64,000 bases of DNA, taken from an uncultured Clostridia bacterium. GTDB taxonomy: Bacteria > Bacillota > Clostridia > Oscillospirales > CAG-382. The stretch spans positions 31,754 to 95,753 of the forward strand of contig CALWBE010000036.1 of assembly GCA_944375955.1 (NCBI GenBank). Reading direction: 5' to 3'. Positions 55,321 through 63,806 of this stretch are shown here, piece after piece. The notes under the pieces are model-generated. The model was given only the letters and a program-made list of their open reading frames with translations, was not told the origin of the DNA and did no database searches. The translations under genes were made by a program, and so were the position numbers. Position 1 is the stretch's first letter, and every line of letters begins with the position of its first letter.

Positions 55321-55995
55321 TTATTCTGATTTCCATGACTGGCGTATATATAATTTTATTGGAAAAAGATCCGTAATTTTTTGTGTTCTTGCTATCTCGT
55401 CATAAAGATTATAGTGAACGCATGTCATCTTGACCGGAATTCCCGACAGCCGGGACAGCTCTTCGGCATAGCCTACGGTAGCCAAAACATCTTTTGCGGT
55501 TGTTTCGTCTCCGATATTGGAATTGTTTATTATTCCGGTAAAGTCAATGCCTGCCGCGGTTCTTATTTCCTTCATCACTTCATACGCGCTTTGCACATTG
55601 TGTGTAAGCGGACGATAAGCGTTTACGACAAAAAGCATTTCATAGTTGTTTTCGGCAAGAATTGCGGGAACATATCTGCCAAGAGCAAGAGCTCCCCTGT
55701 CGTCTCCGCCGACATCGACTACCGAATAACTGCTTTTGTCGTCGGTTATCGCATATGCTTCTGCCGGAAGTGCGGGAACATCGACATTTGAATTTGCATA
55801 TTCAGACGAGATAAATCTTATTCCGGCATCGGACAATATTTTTTCGCTGTCTTTAGAACGAAAATAAGGATTTACTATGTCAAGATCAGCAAGAGAGGTC
55901 TTTTTTCCTTCCGCCGCAAGCTTTAAGGCGTAATTTACCGCTATGTTTGTTTTTCCGCTTCCGTAATGACCGGAGAATATCGTAACGCGCTTCAT
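55321..55995 (-). CDS. CobB/MinD-like P-loop ATPase of unknown role
   Basis: The 224-residue protein starts MKRVTIFSGHYGSGKTNIAVNYALKLA, a deviant Walker A (GHYGSGKT), then LADLDIVNPYFRSKD with switch I, SVVDVGGDDRGALALGRYV with Walker B/switch II and the NNSNIGD segment. This matches SIMIBI-class ATPases (MinD/CobQ-like). It overlaps ilvE by four bases (ATGA), so it is a co-translated member of the branched-chain operon. A metallochaperone or maturation role for the oxidoreductase is a guess only. Confidence 0.75.
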   Translation of the reverse strand: MKRVTIFSGHYGSGKTNIAVNYALKLAAEGKKTSLADLDIVNPYFRSKDSEKILSDAGIRFISSEYANSNVDVPALPAEAYAITDDKSSYSVVDVGGDDRGALALGRYVPAILAENNYEMLFVVNAYRPLTHNVQSAYEVMKEIRTAAGIDFTGIINNSNIGDETTAKDVLATVGYAEELSRLSGIPVKMTCVHYNLYDEIARTQKITDLFPIKLYIRQSWKSE

Positions 55996-57062
55996 TCAAC
56001 AACTACCGACCAGCCGAATTCATCCTTTTGTGTTCCCCACTGAATTCCGGTTATGGTATCATAAATTTTCTGGCTGACTTTTCCGATGCCGCCGTCGCCT
56101 ATTACCATTACGTCGTCCTTATAGCGCAGCTTTCCTACCGGAGAAATAACTGCGGCTGTTCCGGTGCCGAAGCACTCTTCAAGCTTTCCGTTCTTCTGAG
56201 CGTCTATAAGTTCGTCGACGGAGATTTTTCTTTCTTCAACATCCATTCCCCATGATTTGCAGAGATGAATAACTGAATTTCTTGTAATACCGGGAAGAAT
56301 GCTTCCGTTGAGCATAGGTGTTACAATTTTGCCGTCGATCTTAAAGAAAATGTTCATTGCTCCGACTTCTTCGATATATTTTCTCTCAACGCCGTCAAGC
56401 CAGAGAACCTGTGAATATCCGTCATCATGCGCTTTTACCTGAGCAATAAGGCTTGCCGCATAGTTTCCGCCGGTTTTCGCATATCCGATACCGCCTCTTA
56501 CAGCTCTGACATATTCGTCCTCGATCCAGATTCCGACCGGTGCGAGTCCTGATGCGTAATATGCTCCGCTCGGAGAGAGTATTATAATGAAAAGATAGGT
56601 TTTTGAAGGCGCAACTCCGAGAAATTCATCTGTCGCGATGATAAAAGGACGAATATAAAGGGAAGTCCCTTCCGCAGTCGGGATCCAGTCCTCGTCAACT
56701 TTTACAAGTGCCTTTATTGCCTGAACGAAATCCTCTTCCGGAACTTCAGGAATACAAAGTCTCTGATTTGAAGCGTTTGCGCGTTTTGCGTTCATATCAG
56801 GACGGAAAAGTCTTGCTTTGCCGTCTTTGCCGCGGTAAGCTTTAAGACCTTCGAACATTTCCTGACCGTAATGGAAAACCATTGCTGAAGGTTCGAGGCT
56901 TATGGGAGCGTAAGGAACTATACGCGCGTCATGCCAGCCTTTTCCTTCTGTGTAATTCATTACAAACATGTGATCGGTAAAAACTTTTCCGAAACCGAGC
57001 TTGCTTTCGTCAGCCGGTTTTGCCTTGGGTGATTTTGTTTTTTCGATTTTGATGTCAAGCAT
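55992..57062 (-). CDS. ilvE: branched-chain amino acid aminotransferase
   Basis: IlvE interconverts Leu, Ile and Val with their 2-oxoacids. The 356-residue protein contains GQEMFEGLKAYRGKDGKARLFRP, the PLP-lysine region GIGYAKTGGNYAASL (Lys near residue 196) and MNIFFKIDGKIVTP, LNGSILPGITRNSVI, ECFGTGTAAVISPVG. ATG at 57062 is chosen because GGAGGA lies 7 bases upstream; the frame could extend six codons but then overlaps the RBS. It is preceded by a hairpin and a small isoleucine-rich ORF in the leader. Confidence 0.95.
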   Translation of the reverse strand: MLDIKIEKTKSPKAKPADESKLGFGKVFTDHMFVMNYTEGKGWHDARIVPYAPISLEPSAMVFHYGQEMFEGLKAYRGKDGKARLFRPDMNAKRANASNQRLCIPEVPEEDFVQAIKALVKVDEDWIPTAEGTSLYIRPFIIATDEFLGVAPSKTYLFIIILSPSGAYYASGLAPVGIWIEDEYVRAVRGGIGYAKTGGNYAASLIAQVKAHDDGYSQVLWLDGVERKYIEEVGAMNIFFKIDGKIVTPMLNGSILPGITRNSVIHLCKSWGMDVEERKISVDELIDAQKNGKLEECFGTGTAAVISPVGKLRYKDDVMVIGDGGIGKVSQKIYDTITGIQWGTQKDEFGWSVVVE

Positions 57063-57079
57063 TTTTTCTTCCTCCGACA

Positions 57080-57114
57080 TAATAAAAGGCTTACAGCTAA
57101 ATGCCGCAAGCCTT
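57080..57114 (-). terminator. hairpin before ilvE, possible attenuator
   Basis: On the minus strand AAGGCTT (57108-57114) pairs with AAGCCTT (57086-57092) and is followed by TTTTATT, right before the ilvE RBS. It sits between the small leader ORF and ilvE. A second hairpin (GCGC at 57136-57139 with GCGC at 57159-57162) lies upstream; its 3' arm GTAAGC can alternatively pair with GCTTGC of the first. Confidence 0.55.
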
Positions 57115-57183
57115 AAAAATTACTGTTTTTCAGTTGCGCTTACACACGGAACATGTATGCGCCTTATGTAACTTTTTCGGTTT

Positions 57184-57300
57184 TTACGCACGACAAATAG
57201 CGCTATGAGAATTGCTGCGAATAATCACTGAAAGAGCAATAATAATAGCGATAATTAGGCCTATGCATATTATACCAAAATTTATTACCGGGGCAAACAT
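57184..57300 (-). CDS. 38-residue isoleucine-rich membrane small ORF
   Basis: Reading on the minus strand from ATG 57300 with AAGGAG 7 bases upstream gives 38 codons, starting MFAPVINFGIICIGLIIA and continuing with IIIALSVIIRSNSHSAICRA, ended by TAA. It is one hydrophobic helix with about eleven Ile. A perfect promoter precedes it by ~30 bases, so it is the first reading frame in the ilvE-vor transcript. It may be a small membrane protein or a leader peptide sensing branched-chain aminoacyl-tRNA; the geometry is not that of a classical attenuator. Confidence 0.6.
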   Translation of the reverse strand: MFAPVINFGIICIGLIIAIIIALSVIIRSNSHSAICRA

Positions 57301-57329
57301 ATGAAATCTCCTTGTGTAATTATGCCGAT

Positions 57330-57358
57330 ATTTTATCACGGCATGTGCATTTTGTCAA
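57330..57358 (-). promoter_or_regulatory. promoter of the small ORF-ilvE-vor operon
   Basis: TTGACA (57353-57358) and TAAAAT (57330-57335) on the minus strand with a 17-base spacer. A second weaker candidate (TTGCCC, 16 bases, TATAAT) lies inside the small ORF. Confidence 0.8.
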
Positions 57359-57480
57359 TAACAAACGGCGAATTTTATCAAAAATTCACAATTATTTAAT
57401 TATTCTTCTTGTTTTTAAACATTAAAATATTTATTGTTTTTTTATAATATATTACATATAAAAAACGTAAGGAGAAAAAA

Positions 57481-58506
57481 ATGAAAAAATATCTATTGCC
57501 TGAAAAATGCAATTTTTATAAGGCAAATCTTCATTGCCACAGCACATGGTCTAACGGAAAGCATTCTCCTGAAGAATTAAAACAGCTTTATAAAGCGCAG
57601 GGATACTCGGTGCTTTCAATAACCGATCATGACGGCTTTTTCGGTCACTATGATCTGGATGACGAGGATTTTATTACGCTTGCCGGATTTGAACTTGAAT
57701 TTGACAGTCCATTCGGAGATGACTTCAGTAACTGCATAACGACTCACCTTTGTGCTTATGCAAAGGATCGTGACAATTTGTATCAGCCGGGATTTGATCC
57801 CGAATTTAGGCATGAAAAAATTTTTTGGACGAAAGACGAAAAAACAAAGTCTCTTATAAAACCTTTAGGCAAACCGTTTAAGCGTTCTCATGAGACGGAA
57901 AATGTTAATTATGTTATACGTACGCTTCATGAAAATGGATTTATAGTTACATATAATCACCCAACACGGTCGTTGGAAAATTATTCTGTTTATATGAATT
58001 ATTCAGAAATTGATAATCTTGAGATTTATAACAATGCTTGCTATACCGACGGATATGACGAACATAACGGAAAAGTATACGACGATATGCTTCGTGCGGG
58101 AAGAAGAATTTTCTGTGTTGCTGCAGACGACAATCATGCGCTTATAACAAAGAAAAATCATGACATGTTCGGAGGATTTACAATGTTCTGCGCTGAAAGG
58201 CTTACGCACGGAGATATTATAAATGCTTTTGAAAAAGGAAATTTTTATGCGTCTACCGGACCTGAAATAAATTCTTTATATTTTGAAGACGGTGAAATTT
58301 TTGTTAAGATGGCGGCTCCGGTTGAAGGAATCCGTTTTGTTACGGGAAATCGTAAAACGGAATTTTGCTTCAATCATGACAGAACGCCGGTTTCCGAAGC
58401 TTCATTTAAGGTTGATCCTAAAAGCAGATATGTACGTGTAGAAATAATAGACGGTTCAAAAAGAGCATATACAAACGCATATTTTACAGATCAGCTTCCC
58501 TTTTAA
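57481..58506 (+). CDS. PHP-domain phosphoesterase-like protein
   Basis: The 341-residue protein begins with PHP metal motifs NLHCHSTWSNGKHSPEEL (H-x-H), SITDHDGF (D-H-D), ITLAGFELEFDS, CITTHLCAYA and, further on, TYNHPTRS and AADDNHAL. These hold a trinuclear metal site used for hydrolysing phosphoesters. It could be a histidinol-phosphatase-like or oligonucleotide phosphoesterase; the substrate is unknown. No other PHP partner is adjacent. AAGGAG lies before the ATG; the gene runs towards the MBL hydrolase with a shared terminator. Confidence 0.82.
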   Translation: MKKYLLPEKCNFYKANLHCHSTWSNGKHSPEELKQLYKAQGYSVLSITDHDGFFGHYDLDDEDFITLAGFELEFDSPFGDDFSNCITTHLCAYAKDRDNLYQPGFDPEFRHEKIFWTKDEKTKSLIKPLGKPFKRSHETENVNYVIRTLHENGFIVTYNHPTRSLENYSVYMNYSEIDNLEIYNNACYTDGYDEHNGKVYDDMLRAGRRIFCVAADDNHALITKKNHDMFGGFTMFCAERLTHGDIINAFEKGNFYASTGPEINSLYFEDGEIFVKMAAPVEGIRFVTGNRKTEFCFNHDRTPVSEASFKVDPKSRYVRVEIIDGSKRAYTNAYFTDQLPF

Positions 58507-58540
58507 ATTAAATAATAGAACAACGTATAAGGTATAAGAA

Positions 58541-58577
58541 AAACTCACGCACCATAAAAAGCTGCGTGAGTTTTTTG
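58541..58577. terminator. bidirectional terminator between convergent genes
   Basis: ACTCACGCA (58543-58551) pairs with TGCGTGAGT (58563-58571), with T tracts on both strands. Confidence 0.92.
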
Positions 58578-58598
58578 CAATTTTTAATTAAGATTGTT

Positions 58599-59432
58599 TT
58601 AAAGCGTAAACGTCATTCCGTCATACGACAGATAAAATCCTTCAGCCATGGCGATCCGCGACAGATCATCATAAAGGCCCACATGATGGCAGATATGATT
58701 GCATATAAGCACGGTTGAGCTGTCAATGACGCCTTTTTCTATAAGTTTATCTCTTACAAGGATATCGTTTTTCAGTCCCATATGCCGCTGTCCCGGCTGA
58801 ACAAAGGTGTTTCCGCAGGTGCAGTCGAATGAAACGAGGTCGCAGTGCATGCCTTTTATAAAATCTATCGAATCATCGATATCATTTTCCGTATCGTGCA
58901 GATAAAGCACGCGCTTGCCGTCTTTCAGGTTTTCTATAAGGTATACAAAGCATTCAATTGAAGGATCGTGCGCCGCGCGCAGAGGTATAATTTTGTAATC
59001 CCCTGCCGTAACAGGATTAAAAGCAGTCAGTTTTTCACATGCAAAGTGCGGTGTTACGACTTCTCTGCCTGTGGCGATAAAATCCTGCATTTTTTCGTAA
59101 ACTTCTTTTCCGCCGTATACGGTCAGCATGTCTTCAGTAAGATTCATTCCCCAGAAACCGCCGCGCAGCGCAAAATTATTCATCTGAAAATGATCGGCGT
59201 GAGGGTGCGTTATAAACAGGCTTTTTATTTTTGAAAGATGTATTCCGAAGCGCACTGACTGAACATAAGCTTCCGGTCCGAAATCAAGCATAAGATCGTC
59301 GTTAATTACGGCGCAGCTTCTTGTGCGCAGATCTCTGCCTCCGCGGCGGCGCGCCTCATTGCACATATCGCATTCGCAGAATACTGCCGGAACTGCTTCC
59401 GACGCCGATGTGCCGAGATATGTAAATTTCAT
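58599..59432 (-). CDS. metallo-beta-lactamase fold hydrolase, PhnP-like
   Basis: The 277-residue protein shows KFTYLGTSASEAVPAVFCECDMCNEARRRGGRDLRTRSCAVI with the Cys-rich PhnP-like start, the MBL motif FITHPHADHFQMNNF, and HDPSIECFVYLIE and HICHHVGLYDDLS as later metal ligands. It would be a phosphodiesterase-like hydrolase with two metals. The substrate is unknown. Its partner gene upstream is the rhamnosidase on the same strand, 25 bases away. Confidence 0.88.
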   Translation of the reverse strand: MKFTYLGTSASEAVPAVFCECDMCNEARRRGGRDLRTRSCAVINDDLMLDFGPEAYVQSVRFGIHLSKIKSLFITHPHADHFQMNNFALRGGFWGMNLTEDMLTVYGGKEVYEKMQDFIATGREVVTPHFACEKLTAFNPVTAGDYKIIPLRAAHDPSIECFVYLIENLKDGKRVLYLHDTENDIDDSIDFIKGMHCDLVSFDCTCGNTFVQPGQRHMGLKNDILVRDKLIEKGVIDSSTVLICNHICHHVGLYDDLSRIAMAEGFYLSYDGMTFTL

Positions 59433-59457
59433 TGAAAAATCTCCTTTGCGTCAGTTT

Positions 59458-61806
59458 TTAATAATTTTTTACTGCCGTATATTCGCCCGTATGCAAAGCG
59501 AGCACATATTTGTCATTTACCTTAAATCCGAAAGGAAGCTTTATAACGCCGTGTATTTTGTCCGGACAATTTACAGAAAGCTTTACATCTCCGCCTTCCC
59601 GCTGCCATTTTACAGAAATTCTGCCGCAGGGCGAGTCGTAATATCCTTCGGCGCTGTCCAAAGCTTCGATAAAGTTAGGAGAAAGATTTATATGGCTTAT
59701 ATCGTCAAGATCCGGATTTACGCGCAGACCGAGAATAGTTTTCATATACCATGATGAGATATCGCCCCAGAAATGGTGATTGAGAGAACTTCCGTCGCTG
59801 TTTTCATCAAAGAATGATTCCCAAAGAGTAGTGGCGCCGCGGGCAATCCAGTTGCCGTATGAAGGATAGTCGGTTCTTGTTATCATGCGGTAAGCGAGAT
59901 CGGCGTCTCCGAAGTCGGTAAGGACATGGAAAATATATCTTGCCCCGTAAAAACCTGTATCGAAGTGATCTTCCCTCTCTTCGATAAATTCAATAAGACG
60001 GGTATATGCCTCGCTTCTCTCAGCGGGATCGAAAACGCCGAGTGCGAGAGCGATTGCCTGACCGGACTGGCATGAACCCAAAACCGTCATGGTATTAAAA
60101 TCAATAAGGTTTTCGCGTATTGCCTGACGCATTTCATAATAGAGATTTTCGGCAAATTCAGCCTGATTTTCAAGGCCTACGGCATGGAACATGATAGCTG
60201 CCTTGCGGGCGCTGTCCATAGTTGCGGCGCTGTCGGTAAACTCAAGCGGCACGTCATAGTCTCCCGCGCCTTTGCCGACGGGGCACCAGTCGCCGAGACC
60301 TATATGTATAAGACCTTTTTCATCGCGTTTTTTGGAAATATAATCAAGATAACGCATCATCATAACGGCGTTTTCCGATATTATATCGGTATCTCCGCGG
60401 TACATATATACATAAAAGGGAAGCGAGAAGATAACACTGTCCCAGATAGGACCGTTGCCCCAGGCAAATCCCCATCCGCCGGTGGGAACTATACCCGGAA
60501 TTGCTCCGTCACAGCGCTGAGCGTTGCGTATGCTAGCAAGCCATGCCTTATAGCTGTTTTCAACCGACAGCTTCATAACCATATGCTCTGCAGAAACAGA
60601 TGCGTCGCCGGTCCAGCCGTTTTTCTCTCTGTGAGGACAGTCGGTCGGGAAATAATAAAAATTTGAAAGATCCGAACGAAGGCTTGCTTCCCACAGCTTA
60701 TTTGTGATATCGTCGGAACATTTAAATTCGCATCTCTGCTTTAAATCGGATGAAGCGACAAGATATGTGATTAGATCTTCTTTTGCCTGGTCTTCGGTTA
60801 TTCCGGTTACCCAGCAGTAACGGAAGCCGTGATATGTGAAATCGGGAATAAAGATTTCCTCTTCTTCACCTTCACCTTCACCCCGGCAGATATAAATATC
60901 TCTCTGTACAAATCCTTCGGGGAAAAAGTGCAGATTGGTAAAATCGGGAAGACCGGTTATTCTGTTATGGCGCTCATAAAGCTGAAGAACTATTCTTTGT
61001 CCTTTTTTGCCCTTTATCTTAAGCTTTATTAGGCCGGCGTTGTCTTCGCCGAAATCATATTCATATCCGGATGCTGAGTCGTCAGCAGAAGAATCGTAAA
61101 ATGTTTCGGTTCCCGGAAGAACGTCCGAACGCCTGCCGTAATAATTGAGTTTTACATCTTTTTTTATTGAAACGGGTTTAAGTTGTTTATATACGACTAC
61201 GGGATCTGCGGTGCAAAGCATATATTCGCCTTTCGGAGCTTCGACTTCAACCGCAGGCTTCCAGTTTGAATCATCATAGCCGGGAATATTCCAGCCGTCT
61301 GTCTCAAGCCTTGCGTCATAATGCACTCCGCAGCGTATGTCATTGAATGTTATAGGTGAATCGTGTGTAAGAACCGATTTATCTGCCTCTATCAGAGTTT
61401 TTTCGCCGTCCTGTTCAAGCTCTATCGCAAAGGCAAGCTTCGGAGCGGTGCGGTAAAGTCCGTCGTCGAGATCCCATACGCCGCCGCCGACGCAGTTCTG
61501 AAATCCGTTGCCGAGTATAAACGCCGCCGTGTTTTTTCCTTTTACAAGATATTTTACAATATTATATTTGTCAAAATATACAGTTTGATCGCTGTTTGAT
61601 ATATACGGCGCAAGAATGCCTTTTGTTATATCCTGTCCATTGATAAACAGCTTATAAAATCCCAGGCCGCACACCGTAATTTCAGCTTTTTGCGGCAGTT
61701 TTTCAAGCACAAAGTTCCGCCTCATATAAGGCGCGGGAACAGGATTTTTAAAAGTTGCATAATCGCCTGCGGGCGTCGCAGACACAAATTTTTTTGATAG
61801 CAGCAT
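59458..61806 (-). CDS. GH78 alpha-L-rhamnosidase
   Basis: The 782-residue protein fits GH78: an N-terminal jelly-roll/carbohydrate-binding-like region (LGFYKLFINGQDITKGILAPYISN), a second beta-domain (YEYDFGEDNAGLIKLKIKGKKGQRIVLQLYERH), and an (alpha/alpha)6 barrel with the conserved YYFPTDCPHREKNGWTGDASVSAEH (general acid Glu) and TLWESFFDE. No signal peptide is seen, so it is likely a cytosolic enzyme acting on imported rhamnosides. No transporter is beside it. Confidence 0.93.
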   Translation of the reverse strand: MLLSKKFVSATPAGDYATFKNPVPAPYMRRNFVLEKLPQKAEITVCGLGFYKLFINGQDITKGILAPYISNSDQTVYFDKYNIVKYLVKGKNTAAFILGNGFQNCVGGGVWDLDDGLYRTAPKLAFAIELEQDGEKTLIEADKSVLTHDSPITFNDIRCGVHYDARLETDGWNIPGYDDSNWKPAVEVEAPKGEYMLCTADPVVVYKQLKPVSIKKDVKLNYYGRRSDVLPGTETFYDSSADDSASGYEYDFGEDNAGLIKLKIKGKKGQRIVLQLYERHNRITGLPDFTNLHFFPEGFVQRDIYICRGEGEGEEEEIFIPDFTYHGFRYCWVTGITEDQAKEDLITYLVASSDLKQRCEFKCSDDITNKLWEASLRSDLSNFYYFPTDCPHREKNGWTGDASVSAEHMVMKLSVENSYKAWLASIRNAQRCDGAIPGIVPTGGWGFAWGNGPIWDSVIFSLPFYVYMYRGDTDIISENAVMMMRYLDYISKKRDEKGLIHIGLGDWCPVGKGAGDYDVPLEFTDSAATMDSARKAAIMFHAVGLENQAEFAENLYYEMRQAIRENLIDFNTMTVLGSCQSGQAIALALGVFDPAERSEAYTRLIEFIEEREDHFDTGFYGARYIFHVLTDFGDADLAYRMITRTDYPSYGNWIARGATTLWESFFDENSDGSSLNHHFWGDISSWYMKTILGLRVNPDLDDISHINLSPNFIEALDSAEGYYDSPCGRISVKWQREGGDVKLSVNCPDKIHGVIKLPFGFKVNDKYVLALHTGEYTAVKNY

Positions 61807-61857
61807 GTTTTTTCCCCCTTGTATTTTGTTTTTTTATTATTTTATAACAGTTTATAC

Positions 61858-62271
61858 TCAAATTACCATAAATATTGTTCCGGCAGTGATTAAGACCATT
61901 CCTATTGCGCTTTTGTAAGTAAAAGTCTCATGCAGCAAAACAAACGCCAGAACAAGCGTTATAACTATGCTCATCTTGTCTATCGCGACTACTTTCGACG
62001 CCGCACCTATCTGCAAAGCTCGGTAATAACAAAGCCATGATGCTCCGGTTGCAAGGCCCGAAAGAATTAAAAACAGCCAGCTTTTCCCGCTTATTGAGGA
62101 AATTCCGCCCTGCTTTCCGGTTAAAAACACCATTCCCCATGACATCGCAAGCACTATAAATGTGCGTATTGCGGTGGCAAGATGCGAGTTTACACCGTCT
62201 ATGCCGATTTTTGCAAGTATTGAGGTCAATGCCGCAAAAACAGAGGACAGTACAGCTAAAATAATCCACAT
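61858..62271 (-). CDS. EamA-family half transporter
   Basis: The 137-residue product has four to five hydrophobic helices and the DMT/EamA motifs VFAALTSILAKIGIDGVNSHLATAIRTFIVLAMSW and SGLATGASWLCYYRALQIGAASKVVAIDKMSIVITLVLAFVLLHE. It is half-sized, so it must dimerise. Substrate unknown. Confidence 0.88.
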   Translation of the reverse strand: MWIILAVLSSVFAALTSILAKIGIDGVNSHLATAIRTFIVLAMSWGMVFLTGKQGGISSISGKSWLFLILSGLATGASWLCYYRALQIGAASKVVAIDKMSIVITLVLAFVLLHETFTYKSAIGMVLITAGTIFMVI

Positions 62272-62295
62272 ATGTCTTTTTTTCTCCTTGCTGAT

Positions 62296-62625
62296 TTATT
62301 TTGTAAGCTCATAGCTTTGCTTTATCATTTCGATTATCGCTTCATCGTCGCTGCATTCGTCCGGAATTATTGAGTTCCAGTGCATTTTATTCATGTGATA
62401 TGCCGGAATAACAAACGGAAATATCCTTCGAAGATATAACGAATCTTCCGGACGGCTCTTTACATTTATCCACAGCCTGCCGTCACGCTCAAAAATAAGC
62501 GCGAATATTTTTTTGCTTTTTACATGGCGCATTGCTGTCCAGTTAGGATCTTTGAAAGGATAATCCTCATACACGCCGTCTAATTTTTTGCAGATTTCTA
62601 TTGCGTCCGAGCGACTGCAAAGCAT
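62296..62625 (-). CDS. MmcQ/YjbR-family protein
   Basis: The 109-residue protein contains DGVYEDYPFKDPNWTAMRHVKSKKIFALIFERDGRLWINVK and PAYHMNKMHWNSIIPD, the signatures of the MmcQ/YjbR (CyaY-like) fold. Function is not established. It precedes the EamA gene on the same strand. Confidence 0.85.
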   Translation of the reverse strand: MLCSRSDAIEICKKLDGVYEDYPFKDPNWTAMRHVKSKKIFALIFERDGRLWINVKSRPEDSLYLRRIFPFVIPAYHMNKMHWNSIIPDECSDDEAIIEMIKQSYELTK

Positions 62626-62642
62626 TTTATACTTCTGCTCCT

Positions 62643-63140
62643 TTACTGCAATTTTGATATTATGCCGGCTGCGGTTTCCGCAGATATATCCGAGACGTTT
62701 ATTTTTACTGTGTCAAGCTTATTATATAAAGGAATCCTTTTTATGCTTCTTTCTATAATATCGATATTCCGAACGCCGTTTTCGATATCCTTTTTAAGCC
62801 TTTTTTCAAGCGCTTCGGACGAGCATACAAGCGATATTTTAAAAATTTTTGCGTTTTCGGCGCAAAGTTTTGAAATTATATCATCTATAATCTGCTGTTC
62901 ATGCATTACCCAGCAGAAAACTATATTGTCTATAACGGAACATGACAAAAAGTTGTTTAACAGGAAAGTTATATTTTTCATTACCATGTCCTTAGTTTCT
63001 TCGCATACGGTAAAGGGATGCATGTCCCAGCACCAGTCGCCGTCGAGAAAAACGCTGTTTTCAAGCTTTGAGGCAAGTATTTTGGAAACGGTGGTTTTTC
63101 CGACTCCCATAGTTCCGCCGATAAGATAAACCGTTTTCAT
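62643..63140 (-). CDS. P-loop nucleoside/nucleotide kinase-like protein
   Basis: The 165-residue protein has Walker A LIGGTMGVGKTTVSKIL at its start, FLDGDWCWDMHPF as a base/substrate segment, and LVCSSEALEKRLKKDIENGVRNIDII, typical of small AAA_33/AAA_18 kinases. The phosphorylated substrate is unknown. It overlaps the GNAT gene by four bases and precedes the YjbR gene, forming a small operon. Confidence 0.85.
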   Translation of the reverse strand: MKTVYLIGGTMGVGKTTVSKILASKLENSVFLDGDWCWDMHPFTVCEETKDMVMKNITFLLNNFLSCSVIDNIVFCWVMHEQQIIDDIISKLCAENAKIFKISLVCSSEALEKRLKKDIENGVRNIDIIERSIKRIPLYNKLDTVKINVSDISAETAAGIISKLQ

Positions 63141-63616
63141 TTTGCCATGTCCTCAAGCGTTTTTCCGGTAAGGCGGTAAACGGTCCAGTCGTCTAAAGAA
63201 ACGGCTCCTAAAGATTTATAAAATCCTATGCTCGGCTTGTTCCAGTCAAGACAAGCCCACTCAAGTCTGCCGCAGCCGCGCTCGATCGCGATTTGAGCCA
63301 GCTTTTTTAAAATTGCTTTTCCGTATCCCTTTCCGCGGTGTTCGGGAAGTACGAAAAGATCTTCAAGATATATACCCGAGCGCCCTAAAAAAGTAGAAAA
63401 ATTGTGAAAAAACAGGGCGAATCCTACTTCTTTGCCGTTTTCGACTGCAAATATTACTTCGGCGCCCTTTTTGTCGAAAAGCTGTTCGCGCAAAAGCTGT
63501 TCGTCGGCTACGACATCTTCGGACATATTTTCATACGCGGCAAGCTGTTTGATAAAAAACAGAATTTTTGCGGCGTCGGATCTTTGCGCAAAACGGAATT
63601 CAACTGAATTTTCCAT
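63137..63616 (-). CDS. GNAT-family N-acetyltransferase
   Basis: The 159-residue product has the GNAT elements EFRFAQRSDAAKILFFIKQLA, the acetyl-CoA site LEDLFVLPEHRGKGYGKAILKKLAQIAIERGCGRLEWACLDWNKPSIGFYKSLGA. The pattern is close to diamine/spermidine acetyltransferase-like SAT2 proteins. ATG at 63616 follows AAAGGA; five more codons upstream lack an RBS. Confidence 0.9.
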   Translation of the reverse strand: MENSVEFRFAQRSDAAKILFFIKQLAAYENMSEDVVADEQLLREQLFDKKGAEVIFAVENGKEVGFALFFHNFSTFLGRSGIYLEDLFVLPEHRGKGYGKAILKKLAQIAIERGCGRLEWACLDWNKPSIGFYKSLGAVSLDDWTVYRLTGKTLEDMAK

Positions 63617-63806
63617 ATGTATTCCTTTCATACCATGTTAAAATCGATAAAAAAGCAAAAACTTGATATTTTATAATAGTCTCTGTCCGAGATAAGTATT
63701 GGTGAACAAAAAATATACATTTTCACAGATAATTATGCATAAACAGAATTGTTGCTGACATAAAAAACTATATTCCCTTACAAAAACAATTTTGTGGGGG
63801 TACTTT

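Noticed and set aside
62465..62476. Single classical DnaA box TTATCCACA in the YjbR-like gene
   Set aside because: One isolated copy inside a coding region, far from dnaA, is expected by chance.
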